From: Porphyra umbilicalis
Lineage: Eukaryota > Rhodophyta > Bangiophyceae > Bangiales > Bangiaceae
Reading direction: 5' to 3'
DNA length: 64,000 bases
Assembly (NCBI GenBank): GCA_002049455.2
Contig: KV918866.1
Location: forward strand, 1-64,000
The notes under the pieces are model-generated. The model did not search any database. It saw only the letters and a program-made list of their open reading frames with translations, and was not told the DNA's origin. Every line of letters begins with the position of its first letter. Position 1 is the stretch's first letter. A program made the translations under genes and the position numbers. Of this stretch, positions 10,831 to 21,504 are shown one piece after another.

Positions 10831-11797
10831 TTCCTCACGTTCTCGCGGGACGTGGGGCGGGCCCCGCGATTTATGCCGGCCCCTCCCATGTGTGCCGCAT
10901 GGGGGCCGCCAGAGACGCCCCGACAGCCTTTGTCGGGCAGCCGACGTGTGAGAGCGCGGCCATGAACCCCCCCCCACACGATCCAGGGGGGTGCTGGCCG
11001 CGACGCCCACCACGCGCCACGTGCAGCGGGGGGCGGACGGACGAGAGATCCGGAGGTCGAATCGCGTCGGCCCGCCGACGCTGCGAAACGGCGGACGCGT
11101 GGCGGCCCGTCATAAGCCGCGGCCGCTCGTCGACACGCGCTTAGCAGAGCACGATGCCGGGCGGCCGCAACGCGTGCCGCCGGCCAGCGGCCATTGGCTG
11201 GCCGGCAAGCAGTCGGGTGGCGGATCGCTCCGGCCACAGCGAATATGGGGTGGCACGGCCATATCAGGGCGGGGCACCGTGCCCCGCGAGCCCCGCCCCC
11301 CCTCAGCGACCGCGCACGCCCACGCACCCAGCGATTTCAGGCTTGGCGCGGCCGCTGGACGGCGGCGCGCGCGAGTCCCGCGACGCGAGGCGTGGCGTGC
11401 GCGCACGGTCTCGCGAGCTGGCACGCGAGATGGGCTCGCGCCGTTCGCGGCCTCGATCGTCGCGCTACAACGTGGCGATGTCCATCGAGCGTCACGGCGA
11501 ATAAAATAAATTGGATAGCCCCCGCGACTCGAATAGTACTAGCCAATGGGAAGCCAGCGTGCTCTCGGAACGACCTCGGATTTCCCAACCTGCGTCTATA
11601 TACTGGCGTTTTTGGAGACGGCGGTTCGGACGTCCGAAGTGCCGTGCGGTTTATCCGGCAGGACTTACTCGGGCTGTTCTAAATTGGGATGTCTCTGATA
11701 TGGGGATCTGACGTTGCCGACAGACCCGTTTGCTGCCGCATTCCCCATATCACGCCACGTTTAGCCAAATCGATCAAATTTCGTCAAATTTTGCCCC
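10831..11797. other. H1 right arm, no gene
   Basis: GC-rich, with scattered GGCC motifs. Open frames are short, overlap in several phases and carry no recognisable domain. The last 300 bases before the TIR become AT-richer. Confidence 0.5.
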
Positions 11798-11832
11798 TGT
11801 TCGGATCGGAAGCGACGTTGGTGGCTATGCTC
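11798..11832 (-). repeat. H1 right terminal inverted repeat
   Basis: The reverse complement begins with the same 19 bases as the left end, carries an extra GCTTC, then CGATCCGAAC. It is followed by the TAA duplication. Confidence 0.95.
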
Positions 11833-11835
11833 TAA

Positions 11836-12535
11836 CAAAGCCAACGCATACAGATACTTGGCCAGCAGGCAGACAGGGCACCGTGGGGAGGTAGCGGCAT
11901 ATCTGGCCGCTGTGAACTTGGAGGGGCGAGAAAAGTAGGAAGGAGGCGTTTGTACACCTAGCGACCTACATTTCCGTTCCCAGGATCCTTCAAAGCACCA
12001 GAAACGACCCTCTCTGAAAAAGTGGTACTTCGGTCGAGTTCGTCCCAGACATGCCGTATGCTCCTCCTTCATGGACCAGATGGCAGCGTGTAACCCGGCG
12101 GTGACCAGATCATGCCGTCTCCTACAAAAGTTGAACATAATGGGCAAAGGGTGCTTTAGGAGGTATGCAATGTTGTTTTGTTTGCAAGAAAAGAAGCAAA
12201 ACTGTTATAGGCAGCAAGTGAAGCGCAGGGTCCCAACCCACTGGATTGAACAGTGTCAGAGAAAATACATGATCCACTGGTTTGGACAGTGTCAGTCTCG
12301 ATCTGCCGAGAACACTGGATTTGAAACACTGTCAGAGGGGGTCCATTCACACTGCTTGGTGGAGCCCCCTCGTTCCTGGGACGGATACGACTGCCGTCGT
12401 CAGTGCCTTTTCTGTCGTTTACACTATGTCTGAAGCGCTATCAGAAGAGGCCATCTCCCCTCTACCCCCGTTCCCCGTCTCTTCCCCCCCGACACCGACC
12501 CTTTTTCGCTCACGATCACGCTGACTCTTGAGTCG
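11836..12535. other. Non-coding flank with a short degenerate tandem repeat
   Basis: No gene seen. At 12239-12345 there are three degenerate copies (37-39 bases apart) of CACTGG-(A/T)TTG-ACAGTGTCAG, each a small inverted CACTG/CAGTG pair. Confidence 0.5.
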
Positions 12536-12539
12536 GCCG

Positions 12540-13600
12540 CCCCCCCCCACATAAATACTGCTTCCCCACACCACCTCTGCCTTTCCTCCCCGCTGCTACC
12601 TCCCCCCCATCCCCCAAGCATTTCCGCCGCCCAACCCATATTCGACGGCCGCGGACCACCCACCCCAAAACCGACCGCCGCCACCACCCGCCAACCGCCA
12701 CCGACGGCCCGCCCCTCTGCCGACGGCACACGCGCCGGGATCGCCGCCTCTGACCGCCGGCGAGGGCGGCGGTTAGCGACGGGGGCGGCGGCGACGGCTG
12801 GGGCGGCACCGGCAGGGGGGATGGCGGCCAGCAGCGATGGCGGCGCCAGCGGCGGGAGCTGCAGCCAGATACGGGAGCGGTGGCAGCAGCGGGGGTGGCG
12901 GCCAGCGGTGGGGACGGCGCCAGCGGTGGAAGCCGCGGCCAGGGGCGCCGGCGGGAGCGGAGCCGGCCAGGGGGTCGGCCGTCAGCGGCCAGGGTGGCGA
13001 CAGCGGTAGGGGCGGCGGCGGCGGCTGGGGCAACGGCTGGCGGCGGGGGAAGCGGCCAGCGGCGGGGGCGGGGCCCAGGGACGGGGGCGGCGGCCGGCGG
13101 CGGGGGCGGAGCCTGTAGGGGGAGGGGCGGCCTGCGGGGGGGGAGGCGGCCGGCGGAGGGGGCGCCGCAACGGCCAAGGCTGGCTTTTTACCGGCTCAGA
13201 CCTCTCTGACCAGCGACGCTGCCGTGTCGTCGCCGCCAGCCACGACAGCCCGAGGCACACCGGCAGGACATGGCTGTCAGCACTGGCCATCCTATTCAAT
13301 TTCCTACACGTGTATGCGGTTGAGAATGAAGGCTGTTGCACTCTTCATTCCTAATGTCACTTGAGAATGAAGGCTGCCATTACCGGTGCTCGGTGTGTCA
13401 CGCCCAGTTATTGTGCTTCTCACAAAAACTGGACCTCGGTGCATCAGCTTCCATTGCAAAATCACTGTTTCATTGGCTCAGGGGGCGGTTCATGATGCTG
13501 AAGCGGATGTTGCGGATCCAGTTTTTGTGAGAAGCACAATAAGGGCGGACATTAGGATGCGGACACGTTGCATCATTACAGCGTACACGTGAAACTCGTA
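12540..13600 (+). repeat. Dispersed repeat R3, copy 2
   Basis: Matches the minus strand of the 0.8-2.45 kb copy: a CGACGGCCGCGGA/CACCCACCCC block near 12640, a GC-rich core (12760-13130), GAATGAAGGCTG motifs (13325 and 13368), and the GGGCGGACATTAGGAT / GGACACGTT / CACGTGAA tail. The core is much shorter than in copy 1. It is interrupted by the 129-bp MITE at 13411-13539. Confidence 0.6.
13411..13539. mobile_element. 129-bp MITE inside R3 copy 2
   Basis: Perfect 23-base terminal inverted repeats starting TTGTGCTTCTCAC, flanked by TA on both sides (13409-13410, 13540-13541). R3 copy 1 and the 14.7-kb fragment lack it, which gives an empty-site comparison. A TA duplication suggests Tc1/mariner-type mobilisation. 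There is no coding capacity. Confidence 0.8.
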
Positions 13601-14687
13601 CCGTCTCCACGGTACCGAGAGGCGTAAAAATAAGAAGCGTAAAAAAGCAGGTAAAAAGCAGATACTTATGTTACTCACGCTACCTCTGATGAAAAGATTG
13701 TCCCACCTTGACGCATTGATGTCACCTCGTTCCCCATCCGTATCATAGAACCCAAGCTACTACCGCCCCCGTCCTTCGATCATAGGCTCATCCAAAAAAA
13801 ATAGACCATCCAGAGTCATCACAGTGCTCAACATGGCCCGGTCTGCAACGAGCGTGATGGCGATCCGGCTTGCTCCAGATCGACGCGATTCGCATGGTTC
13901 AGCAGGTAGACTTTCGGTTTGTCACATATTGGAAGAAACACGTGTGCTGTGAATGCCCCGACACGCCCTGATGCCATGGATGGAAAAAATGATACATTTT
14001 TTACTCCGGCTTTAATTAATGAATAGATTGATTAACTTCATTTTTTGATTTTATCATTTTTAATGCATTTTATTACATTTTTTGACGAAGATGGACCAAT
14101 CGAGAACACGTACCTCCCTCGCTGACCACCACGACGGCGTCGGCATTTGTACAGAGGACACTTGAGCAGATTCCCGCCCTCACACACACACGGCACCAGC
14201 GCGTCGCACCCCCACCGCCCCGGCCGCCAGCCGCTGCGGCCGTGGCAGCGGCCGGCCCCGCCACTCTCGCGGGGGTCGGCGCCGAGCACGACGCTGAGGT
14301 CGACGGGACGGAGCCATCCCGGCCGCCAGCCGCCGCTAAGCTCTTCGTGGCTGCCGGCAGGGTGCCACCCAAGTCATGGGTGCTACCGCCCCCGGACGGT
14401 TGCAAGCGCCGAGGAATACGGCGCAACGACGCAGTCCTGGTGAGTCCTGGTGTAAATGGCTGTACCTGCCATAAGTTTAATTAATTCAAGGGGCTCGAAG
14501 GGCCGATGAATTAATCTATTAATTAATTCATGAATTAATCTAAATAATATAATGCATACATTATATTGCTGCAATCCATGCCTGATGCGCCTGCTGCCAG
14601 CTACGGTTAGGACACGTCTTCAGAAAGCTTGTTCCAACCGCTGGACAAGTGAAAAGCGTCTGACACCTACCAATCTGGCCAATGAAT
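13601..14687. other. Mixed-composition spacer, no gene
   Basis: AT-rich stretches at 13980-14090 and 14470-14565 (repeated TTAATTAAT and GAATTAATC motifs) flank a GC-rich block at 14170-14360. Short open frames in that block have no recognisable domain. Confidence 0.45.
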
Positions 14688-14735
14688 GGCCGGCAATCCT
14701 AATGTCCGCCTCAGGGGTGTCTTAACTGGGCGTGG
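14688..14735 (-). repeat. R3 fragment
   Basis: On the minus strand it reads CGCCCAGTTAAGACACCCC, then GGCGGACATTAGGATTGCC. These are the same junction sequences found near the 3' end of the two longer R3 copies, without the MITE. Confidence 0.5.
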
Positions 14736-14892
14736 TGTCTGTGCGTCTGAGCTCCTCTCCACGAGCACCGTCCTCTAGCCCACTACCGTCCCGTGCATTG
14801 CTTCTTGCTTCCTGCTGCTGCCGACCGCCGCGGCCAGCACACATCGCCTCGTCCATCCCTGCTTGGTGGCGCCCCCTTTTTTTCTGCAGACG

Positions 14893-15117
14893 ATGAGTCC
14901 CCGCGCCATGACGGCGGCGGCCTTTGTGGCGCCATCACCTGGCCAGGCAGTGCTCGCGCCCGTTCCCGCCACTGCCTGGGCCTGCCGCCGCCCCCTAACT
15001 CACCAACAGGTGGCACCGCTCCGGCGGCAACGGGCAGCTGGTCTGCCCTCCGCCCCCCCCGCTCCCGGTGCGCAGGCTCTTCCTGCCCCCGCCCGTGCCG
15101 GCGGGCTGGCCATGCAA

Positions 15118-15159
<42 letters not shown>

Positions 15160-16164
15160 AAGAATGAAAAGTCGACGAGCCCGTTTGTGCGCGGCGTCAC
15201 CGCCTTTCTCCTCGCCGCCTTCCTCGCGGGCTCGTTTGTGCCCTTCCTCCCCACCCTCACCGCCTTTATCCAGGGCGAGGACACGGCTGCGTCGACGAGT
15301 GTCCTCGACGCACGCCTCCGCAAGGTGCCCGTCTTTGCCGTCACGGACGGGGATGGCAAGCCCTACCTAACCGTTGACGAGGCGGCGGCGACCGCCGCGG
15401 GCGTCGGCGGCGGCAATGGCGCGGCCACCGCCGCCCGCCCTCCCGGCGCCGTCGGCTACTTTTTCCTCGACGTGGCCGACGCGGGCGCCTACCTCGACGC
15501 CATCCGCGCGCAACTGCCGGCCGACGAAGCCGCCTCTGCCACCGCCCCCGTCCTCTTCCCCGTCGGCTTGGACGAGGCGCTTGCGTTTACGGCCCCATTC
15601 TCGTCGTCGGTGGCCACGGCGGCGCGGCGGGCCAACAATGTCGGCACGTCGGAGCGCTTCATCCTCCGCGCGTCGGCGGGGGAAGCGGCCGCCGCGTCGG
15701 CTTTGACGGGCGGTGAATTCAGGGCCCGCTTTGGTGCCGACGCCGTGCCGCTTTTTTACATTGACGGCCTCGCGGTGGTTGGCAAGGAGGGCGGCTCGAC
15801 CGTCTACCCACTCTTTTTCCGCAAGTCCGAACTCGACGCCTACGTGGCGGCGGCAGAGGCGCGCGACGCGGCGGGGGTGGCCAAGGTGCGGGCCGAGGGC
15901 CGGCTCGAGACGCGCGTCGTCGACTTGACCGACGTGGTCGCGGAGATCCGGCGGGGGGGGGGGGGGCGCCTCGCACAGGTCGCGTTCAGCCCGCCCGCGG
16001 ACAGCGTGGAGTTTATGCAAAAGCGGCTGGCGGGCACCGCCGCCGAGGGTGAGGGATTGTCCGCAGCGGCGTCGCAGGCCGCGCCAACCGCGCCGGTCGT
16101 CGGCACGGGCGGCGCGTCGGTGGACGTGGGCGCGGCGGTCACGACCCCGTTTGGGGGCAAGTAG
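14893..16164 (+). CDS. Tic22-family plastid protein
   Basis: A 423-residue protein from the ATG at 14893; a second in-frame Met at 14908 gives the classic start MTAAAFVAP. Tic22 acts in the intermembrane space of the plastid envelope, helping preproteins pass from TOC to TIC. Residues 1 to about 75 are Ala/Pro/Arg-rich with an early Phe, as in red algal transit peptides. Gly77-89 is a pure GGC run. A hydrophobic stretch at about 103-122 (VTAFLLAAFLAGSFVPFLP) could be a membrane anchor or second targeting signal. The Tic22 domain follows: RKVPVFAVTDGDGKPYL at about 148, VGYFFLDVADAGAYLDAI, then AVPLFYIDGLAVV and VYPLFFRKSELDAYV at about 285-320. The frame is uninterrupted, crosses a G-run near 15955, and ends in TAG 450 bases from a convergent thioredoxin gene. 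The hydrophobic segment is unusual for a soluble Tic22. Confidence 0.82.
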
Positions 16165-16612
16165 CAACCGGAAGCGGAGGGAGGAGCGCGCGGGGGGGGG
16201 ATGTGCTCGGCAAAGGAGATTGGGGCGGTACCTGTACATCGAAGACGACGAGGTGCAATGGCCTGGTGTGGTGGGAGAGCACACACAGTTCAAACAGCAG
16301 AGACGGGGTGTGCGCAGCGGCCACGAAAACGATGGACCGCGACAGCTTGGTTGGCAGGGCGACCGGAAAAGGGTCGTCGACCAGCGCTGTTTGGGAGCTC
16401 TACGAAATAGAGAAGGGGAAGGAAACAACCACTCACCCTCATCGCCGACTCCCTGCCAACAGAACACGCACAGGCTCGTCCCAACCGGCTTGGTCCGGCA
16501 CGCCAAACCCACCACTCGTGCGCATTCTCTCCTTCATGATCCCACCCACAGCGGCACGCCCGCCCGCATGCCACCCCCCCGCCCCCCCCACAAGCCCACC
16601 GCGTCAAAGGCC
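16165..16612. other. Intergenic, convergent 3' ends of the Tic22 and thioredoxin genes
   Basis: No further gene. It presumably holds both 3' UTRs; no clear polyadenylation hexamer stands out. Confidence 0.5.
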
Positions 16613-17631
16613 CTACGCTTCGGTCGCAGGCGCATCCAACAAAATCTGGTCAATGATCGAGGCGAGCTCGTCCGCCGCGAGCGCCCCCTCCATACGGTAC
16701 TTGAGCGCCCCGTCCCGCACAAAGCACAACGTCGGCAGGCCACGGATGGCAAGAGCCGACGCCAGCTCTGGCTCCGACTCGGTGTCAACCTTGAGGATGC
16801 GCAGGCGACCTTCGTAACGAGTAGCCAGCTCGTCTAGAACCGGGAGGAGGAACTGGCACGGGCCACACCTGAGGATGGCAAGATATGGAGGTCAAGTGGA
16901 GGACGATGGTTAACAAACAGGCATGCGGTGGAGCAAGAGAAGAGCAACACAGCAAGTGACACTACAGGTCAAAAACAGTTAGCACCAAGCCCCTGGGAGC
17001 TGCCCATCCAACTGCGACCAGTCCCCCGGCTGAGGTTGTTAAGGTCGCCCTCGATAGCCGCCACCCCATGCATGAATTGTCAACGCCCATTTTGTGAGAG
17101 GGCTATCGACAACCACGACGCCCGAAATAGGCAATCCGTAAGGCCGCCAGAGGGAATGAGACCAACCGCACCGCTGCTGGAGGCCGGGTGACGCCCCACA
17201 AACTCTATCCCCCCGCGTGCCATCCGCCTCCTGCGCGGCACCTCAGACCAAGCACCCAGCTCAGGCGATGCGGTTCGCAGCCCGGCATTCCGGCATGCGG
17301 CCGCTCAACCCCGTCGGCACGGCTCCCCCCACCGCATGCGACACCCTGTCAGATACCACGCGATGCAAGCAAAACGGGCTACGTCGGCAACGTACCAGGG
17401 CGCATAAAAGTCAACGAGCAACGGCGTTGTGCTATCGTTCTTCAGCGCCGCCTCCAACCCGTCATGGTCCACCTGCGTTACCGCTGACGCAGTGACCACG
17501 GCGCGGCAGCGGCGGGTGGCCGGCAGCACGCCACCTCTCCGGCCCCTGGCGCCGGTGACGTGGCCGACGCGGGCGGCGCCAAAGCGGCCGCCGGGAGCAG
17601 CCGCCACAAATGCGGTGGTGCGGCGCTCCAT
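16613..17631 (-). CDS. Plastid thioredoxin, y-type, two exons
   Basis: Exon 1 is 17396-17631 and exon 2 is 16613-16868; together they encode 163 residues. The donor is TG|GTACGT and the acceptor CTCAG|G, so the 527-base intron splits the Trp codon of the active site WCGPC (Cys80 and Cys83). Residues 1-50 are Arg/Ala-rich with FVAAAP, a plastid transit peptide. The thioredoxin fold runs from VTQVDHDGLEAALKN through LLVDFYAPW, CGPCQFLLPVLDELA, RILKVDTESEPELA, the cis-Pro loop RGLPTLCFVRDG (Pro124) and MEGALAADEL. CGPCQF(L/M)(L/V)P and EGALxAxxL are the signature of chloroplast thioredoxin y, a disulfide reductant used by peroxiredoxins and methionine sulfoxide reductase. The frame is open upstream of 17631, but the ATG there gives the expected transit peptide. 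It is convergent with the Tic22 gene. Confidence 0.88.
16869..17395 (-). other. Intron of the thioredoxin gene
   Basis: GT...AG boundaries join the reading frames exactly at the WCGPC motif. The 527-base insert has no thioredoxin-like coding. Confidence 0.85.
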
Positions 17632-18804
17632 GGCGTCGTCGCGTGGGGGGGGTGGGGATTGAGGCGGGTAGCGGGCGTCGCGGTGGGAGAAGCAAGGGAA
17701 GGGGCAAGGGAGATGAGGAATGGGAAGAGAATAGCTGAAGAATAAGTATGGTGGGACAGAGGGGAGGCGGCGCATCAACGTCGTTAATGTTGCAGGCGCG
17801 GCGGAGGGGGTGAGAGGTGGCGTCGCAGTCAAGACGGCGGCCGGGCCGGGCAGCGATGCAGTGTGTGTTGACCAGCGCCGTGTTGGGCGGCGAGACGGCC
17901 ACTCGACTCGCTCCGTGGTGTCAAGGAGATGCGAAGTGCGCAGCGCGGCCTCCCCGACTCTGCCAGGGAGGCTGCGAGGGGGACCGCCGAGATATTCTTA
18001 TTAGCGGTCTCTTGTCCAATCACACTAGACTCCCGCGAGATATCGCGCTCGCCTCAGCCAATAGACTCGTTGGGCGGATCAATTTCTGAACTTGCATGAC
18101 TGTTGATCAAGTCTGCGACGGTGCTGCCCAGATCCCCCAGCTCTGAACACGTCCAGCTATTGCTAACCTCCAGAAAATGGCGGATGCAGAGAGAAGGGAG
18201 GCAGAGCCGACGACGCAGCATAGAAACGAAGTCGGATTTGCTGTTTGATAAGCCACGATCGTACTATTGGCTGAGAGTTGCCACCAGCAATCTTGCAAGC
18301 CAATCAACGTGTCTTGCAGGAGTCACGCAGATCCATTCCAACCCTTAATGAGATTTCCTGAGATTTTTGGGCCGCTCGCTTGGGCCAGAAGAGGGCATGG
18401 AGAGGGTTCTGAGCCAGAGCTGTGATTTCTCATGAGATCAACAAATTTCTTCAGATTTCTTGAGATACTGATGTGCGTTTCCAGTGCGCAGAGCTGCATC
18501 AGGAGACTGTGTAAGGAACTCACATAATTCCTAGCCTTTCCATTGGTCCACGTACGCTGTTGAATGATTGCAACCACTCTGCAACCGACAAATTCTAGAG
18601 GTCAGCAATACAGTCATTATTCGCTTATGTGCCATTCACTTGGAGAGCATGCTCTACAAGTGAATGGCCCCTAGAGCCTCAGGAACGCGATCTCTCGAGA
18701 TCTCGGACTGAAAGAGGGTGCTACTCTTGTGGCGCACCCCTGCCATCAAAACGTATAACGACTGTACTTCGGGGGCGACAGGGGCGCGCGACGGATAAGA
18801 CGCC
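17632..18804. other. Upstream region of the thioredoxin gene, no other gene
   Basis: The first 200 bases upstream of the ATG (plus-strand coordinates 17632-17830) presumably hold the 5' UTR and promoter; no clear TATA box. The rest is non-coding with CCAATA/CCAATC-like motifs (18056, 18264, 18300). A 38-base near-perfect palindrome lies at 18631-18668. Confidence 0.45.
18631..18668. repeat. 38-base near-perfect palindrome
   Basis: The two 19-base halves (GCCATTCACTTGGAGAGCA and its complement) differ at one base pair. The centre AGAGCATGCTCT resembles two Harbinger-type GAGCA ends face to face. Confidence 0.8.
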
Positions 18805-18807
18805 TTA

Positions 18808-18836
18808 GAGCACACCCAACAACGTCGGTTGCGAAC
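18808..18836 (+). repeat. H2 left terminal inverted repeat
   Basis: Begins GAGCACACCCAACAACGTC directly after TTA. Confidence 0.95.
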
Positions 18837-19892
18837 GATCTGCGAACCGTTTAAGAGCGCAACGTGTGCGCCTATGAGTGGCCAAAAGCGTTTCGGCAGC
18901 GATATGCGCAGGCTCTGCGAACCCGCTCCGCTCGGATCGAGAGTACTTGTTTTCTTCTGTCGGCAGATCGCATTGTATGGGAAACGGAGAAGGTGACGTT
19001 GCTGCTTGTCCACCTGCCAAGCCTAGTTAAGGGCCAGTGTACCTGCTCTTCTGGGTTTTCAACAGGGTTGTCGCACCGGGTTGGCTGGTGCTTCAAATGG
19101 GACAGCTCATTGGCCGAAAGGGTAAGTGTCAGATCAGGCTTCCACTTTCCCGCGCAGAATGCAACGTGGACAATGACCTGGTGCCAGGAGCAAGGATTGT
19201 CGGACAGGCTCCACCTGACCCCTGCTCAGGCGTAAGGGGGAGTCGCCGGCTCCCGAGAGAAGCAAGACTGGGAGCTCCCCCTATACCAGCCCACTCAAAC
19301 AGGGTGTGCAGAGCACGATTCTGCCGGAAAAAACAGGCCTTGACCACTTCCTACCCACATTCCGGCCCGTTATAGGCAGAAAAGCTCACCAGGTAGAGCT
19401 CGTGGCCTATCTTCTCTCTCGCCAGCGTTTTTGCTACTCCGTCTCCAGAATACTCTAGAGGCACCCCGTAGCTGCCATTTTTCCGCACAAGCGCCCCCAG
19501 CTGACACCTACAGTCGTCGCTATGAGGATTCCTCTTCGGACCTTCTTGACACATCTCCGATGCCAAGTGGTATGGGGTTGCATGGGCCGTTTCAGTGGAC
19601 ATGTGCGGCCGTGGCGAAGGGGGGAGGGGTGAATACGTTTTTCTCATGATGACATTTATCGAGGATGTCTTCTCCCAACACCCCTTCCCCACCTGTATTG
19701 CGCCCTACTGCACTCGCAACACACCCAGACCTAACTTACGTCTGGCCTTCATCAGCTTCCGCCATATTGTGTCCCCCCACAGAAAGACAGCAACCGCACG
19801 GTGATGACGAAGGTGTCATGCAAGTGCCTGCAGGCAACAGGATCGACGAAGCACGAGCAAGACGTGATCCGCCCTGGATCACGTTTTTGACC

Positions 19893-20096
19893 GCTGCTGA
19901 TCCATTCGGATCAACAGGCCCTCTCACAGAACCTGCACAGGCCTCTGAAAATTGGGTCGCGACCCGTCGCTTGCACGACTCACGTCTTCGGAGAGCTGCT
20001 GATCCACTGGCGTCAGAAGGTGCTCTCGCAGAGGCTACGGAGGTCTCCGAAAATTGGGTCGCGACCCAATTTTCTACGGACCACTGGATTTCTAAC
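19893..20096 (+). repeat. Two 102-base tandem units in H2
   Basis: Units starting GCTGCTGATCCA at 19893 and 19995 each end in AAAATTGGGTCGCGACCC. The 102-base spacing keeps one reading frame, giving two copies of Ala-Ala-Asp-Pro...Ser-Glu-Asn-Trp-Val-Ala-Thr in an otherwise unrecognised open frame (19665-20201, +). Coding status is unknown. Confidence 0.55.
20049..20074. repeat. 26-base perfect palindrome
   Basis: GAAAATTGGGTCG followed by its exact reverse complement; a half copy sits 102 bases upstream in the preceding unit. Confidence 0.9.
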
Positions 20097-20894
20097 ACGT
20101 CGCTCTGGAGCTTTCGAAACGACCGTGTAATGCTCAGACCCAGAAGAGCAGGCTTAACTAGGCGTGCTGCGAACTGGAGCCTGCGAGCGGCTTTCCCGTG
20201 AGATGTCCACATTCCGACAGTCCAGTGCTACATTTCAAGCAAACAGGCCATCGATCGACCTCGCGATCACGGTGATCTGGACCCCAATCGTCCGCAAATA
20301 AGACGGTCAAGTGAGACACGCAGCGCGGTAGGCTTCAAATGGCTGCCAAATCTTGCGATCGAGTAGACACGATGTGGTCAAACGCACAAATGTCGGAGAC
20401 ACGTAGGCAGTATCTCGCATCATCTCGCGGCGCTGTCGCATCTCGCGACCGAGAGCAGTGATTTGTAGGTCTCTCATTGGTCCGTTCAGCCGGCAGATGT
20501 ACAGCGTGCATGCAATCTGGCGGCGCTTTCGCCTCGATCGACACTGGAGCATTCTTGTTCTGAAGCGCCTGTGAGGCGGCCGCGTGGTGTCTGCGTCTGA
20601 GGCGGCCGCGTGGTGTCCGCCAGTCACCGTGACGCAGGGCGGGCTCCCTCGCGGCCGCCTGCGGCAGTCGGGTGGCCGGGCTTGCGAGTCTGCCGAGACC
20701 CGGCAGGGGTCACGTACGATAGCGCCCGTCGCGCTGCGGCAGAATCGTGCGGCCACATCCAATTTTCGTGTCAGCGATCCGCATGCTCATTGGTCAGACG
20801 CGCTGTTCATATGCATCCCGCCGGACACACCCTGCTGCTGTCCAGAGAAAGACTGCGCAAGGCCAAAGCAGCGTAGTCACGCCTCGCGTCCCTC

Positions 20895-21504
20895 TTGACA
20901 ACGACGGCGCTGTCTGTATTGGGCACCTCTGCGGCCGCTCATGCGGCCGCTGAGGCGACGGCGGCTGCGGCCGCAGGTGGGGCTCCAGGTGCGGCCGCAT
21001 CGCCCCCATGTGCGGCTTCTGCATGTGCCGGTGCGGCCGCGTCACCTGGGTCTGGCGGAGCGCCCGCGACGCCCGGCGTCGTGGCTTTGAACGGCCGCGA
21101 AGCGGCCGCGTCGGCGTCGACCACGGGCCGTACGGTCGATTCCCCGGCGTCCGGCGCGGCCGCGAGTGCGGCCGCATGGCTTCCGTCTGCACCTTTTCCC
21201 AGTGCGGCTCCCATGCGTCGCCGTGTGCCGGCGCATCACCAGCTGCGGTCGCCAGCGCGGCCGTTGCCCGCCGCGCTGCGGCTTCGGCTGGTGTTCAATC
21301 TGTCAAGCGGAGGAAGGCGCGCGGCTTGAACTAGCTGCAGACCAAGCATGCCCCTTCACGGCGGGCGGGGACTCCGTCCCAGGTCCAAGTCGCTTCGTGA
21401 CGCCGCGGCCGCAGAATGCGGCCGCTGACGCTTCGGGCGACGACGAGTGGGACGCTTTCTCTGGCACTTGTGGCAGTGATGTCGCGGATGGTGACTTTCC
21501 TTGA
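20895..21504 (+). other. Ala-rich region at the ORF1 position of H2
   Basis: Strings of GCGGCCGC give Ala-rich frames on the plus strand. In place and composition it resembles the C-terminal tail of the H1 Myb-like protein, but no Myb/SANT domain is visible, so it is at most a remnant. Confidence 0.3.

Larger units (their letters stand above)
2661..11832 (-). mobile_element. H1: complete PIF/Harbinger DNA transposon, 9172 bp
   Basis: The left end reads GAGCATAGCCACCAACGTC (2661-2679) and the right end is its exact inverse (11814-11832). After a 5-base insertion in the right copy the inverted match continues with CGATCCGAAC. The flanking bases are TAA on both sides (2658-2660 and 11833-11835), the TWA target-site duplication typical of PIF/Harbinger. 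Inside lie a Myb/SANT-like gene on the plus strand and a DDE transposase on the minus strand, arranged tail to tail. Two long arms (about 3.1-4.1 kb and 10.1-11.5 kb) are rich in GGCCAC/GTGGCC repeats. Strand is given by the transposase. Both expected genes and both ends are present, so it could be autonomous if ORF1 is functional. Nine kilobases is long for the superfamily. Confidence 0.93.

Noticed and set aside
17632-17832. N-terminal extension of thioredoxin to 17832
   Set aside because: The frame is open but begins at a non-ATG codon; the ATG at 17631 gives a proper transit peptide.
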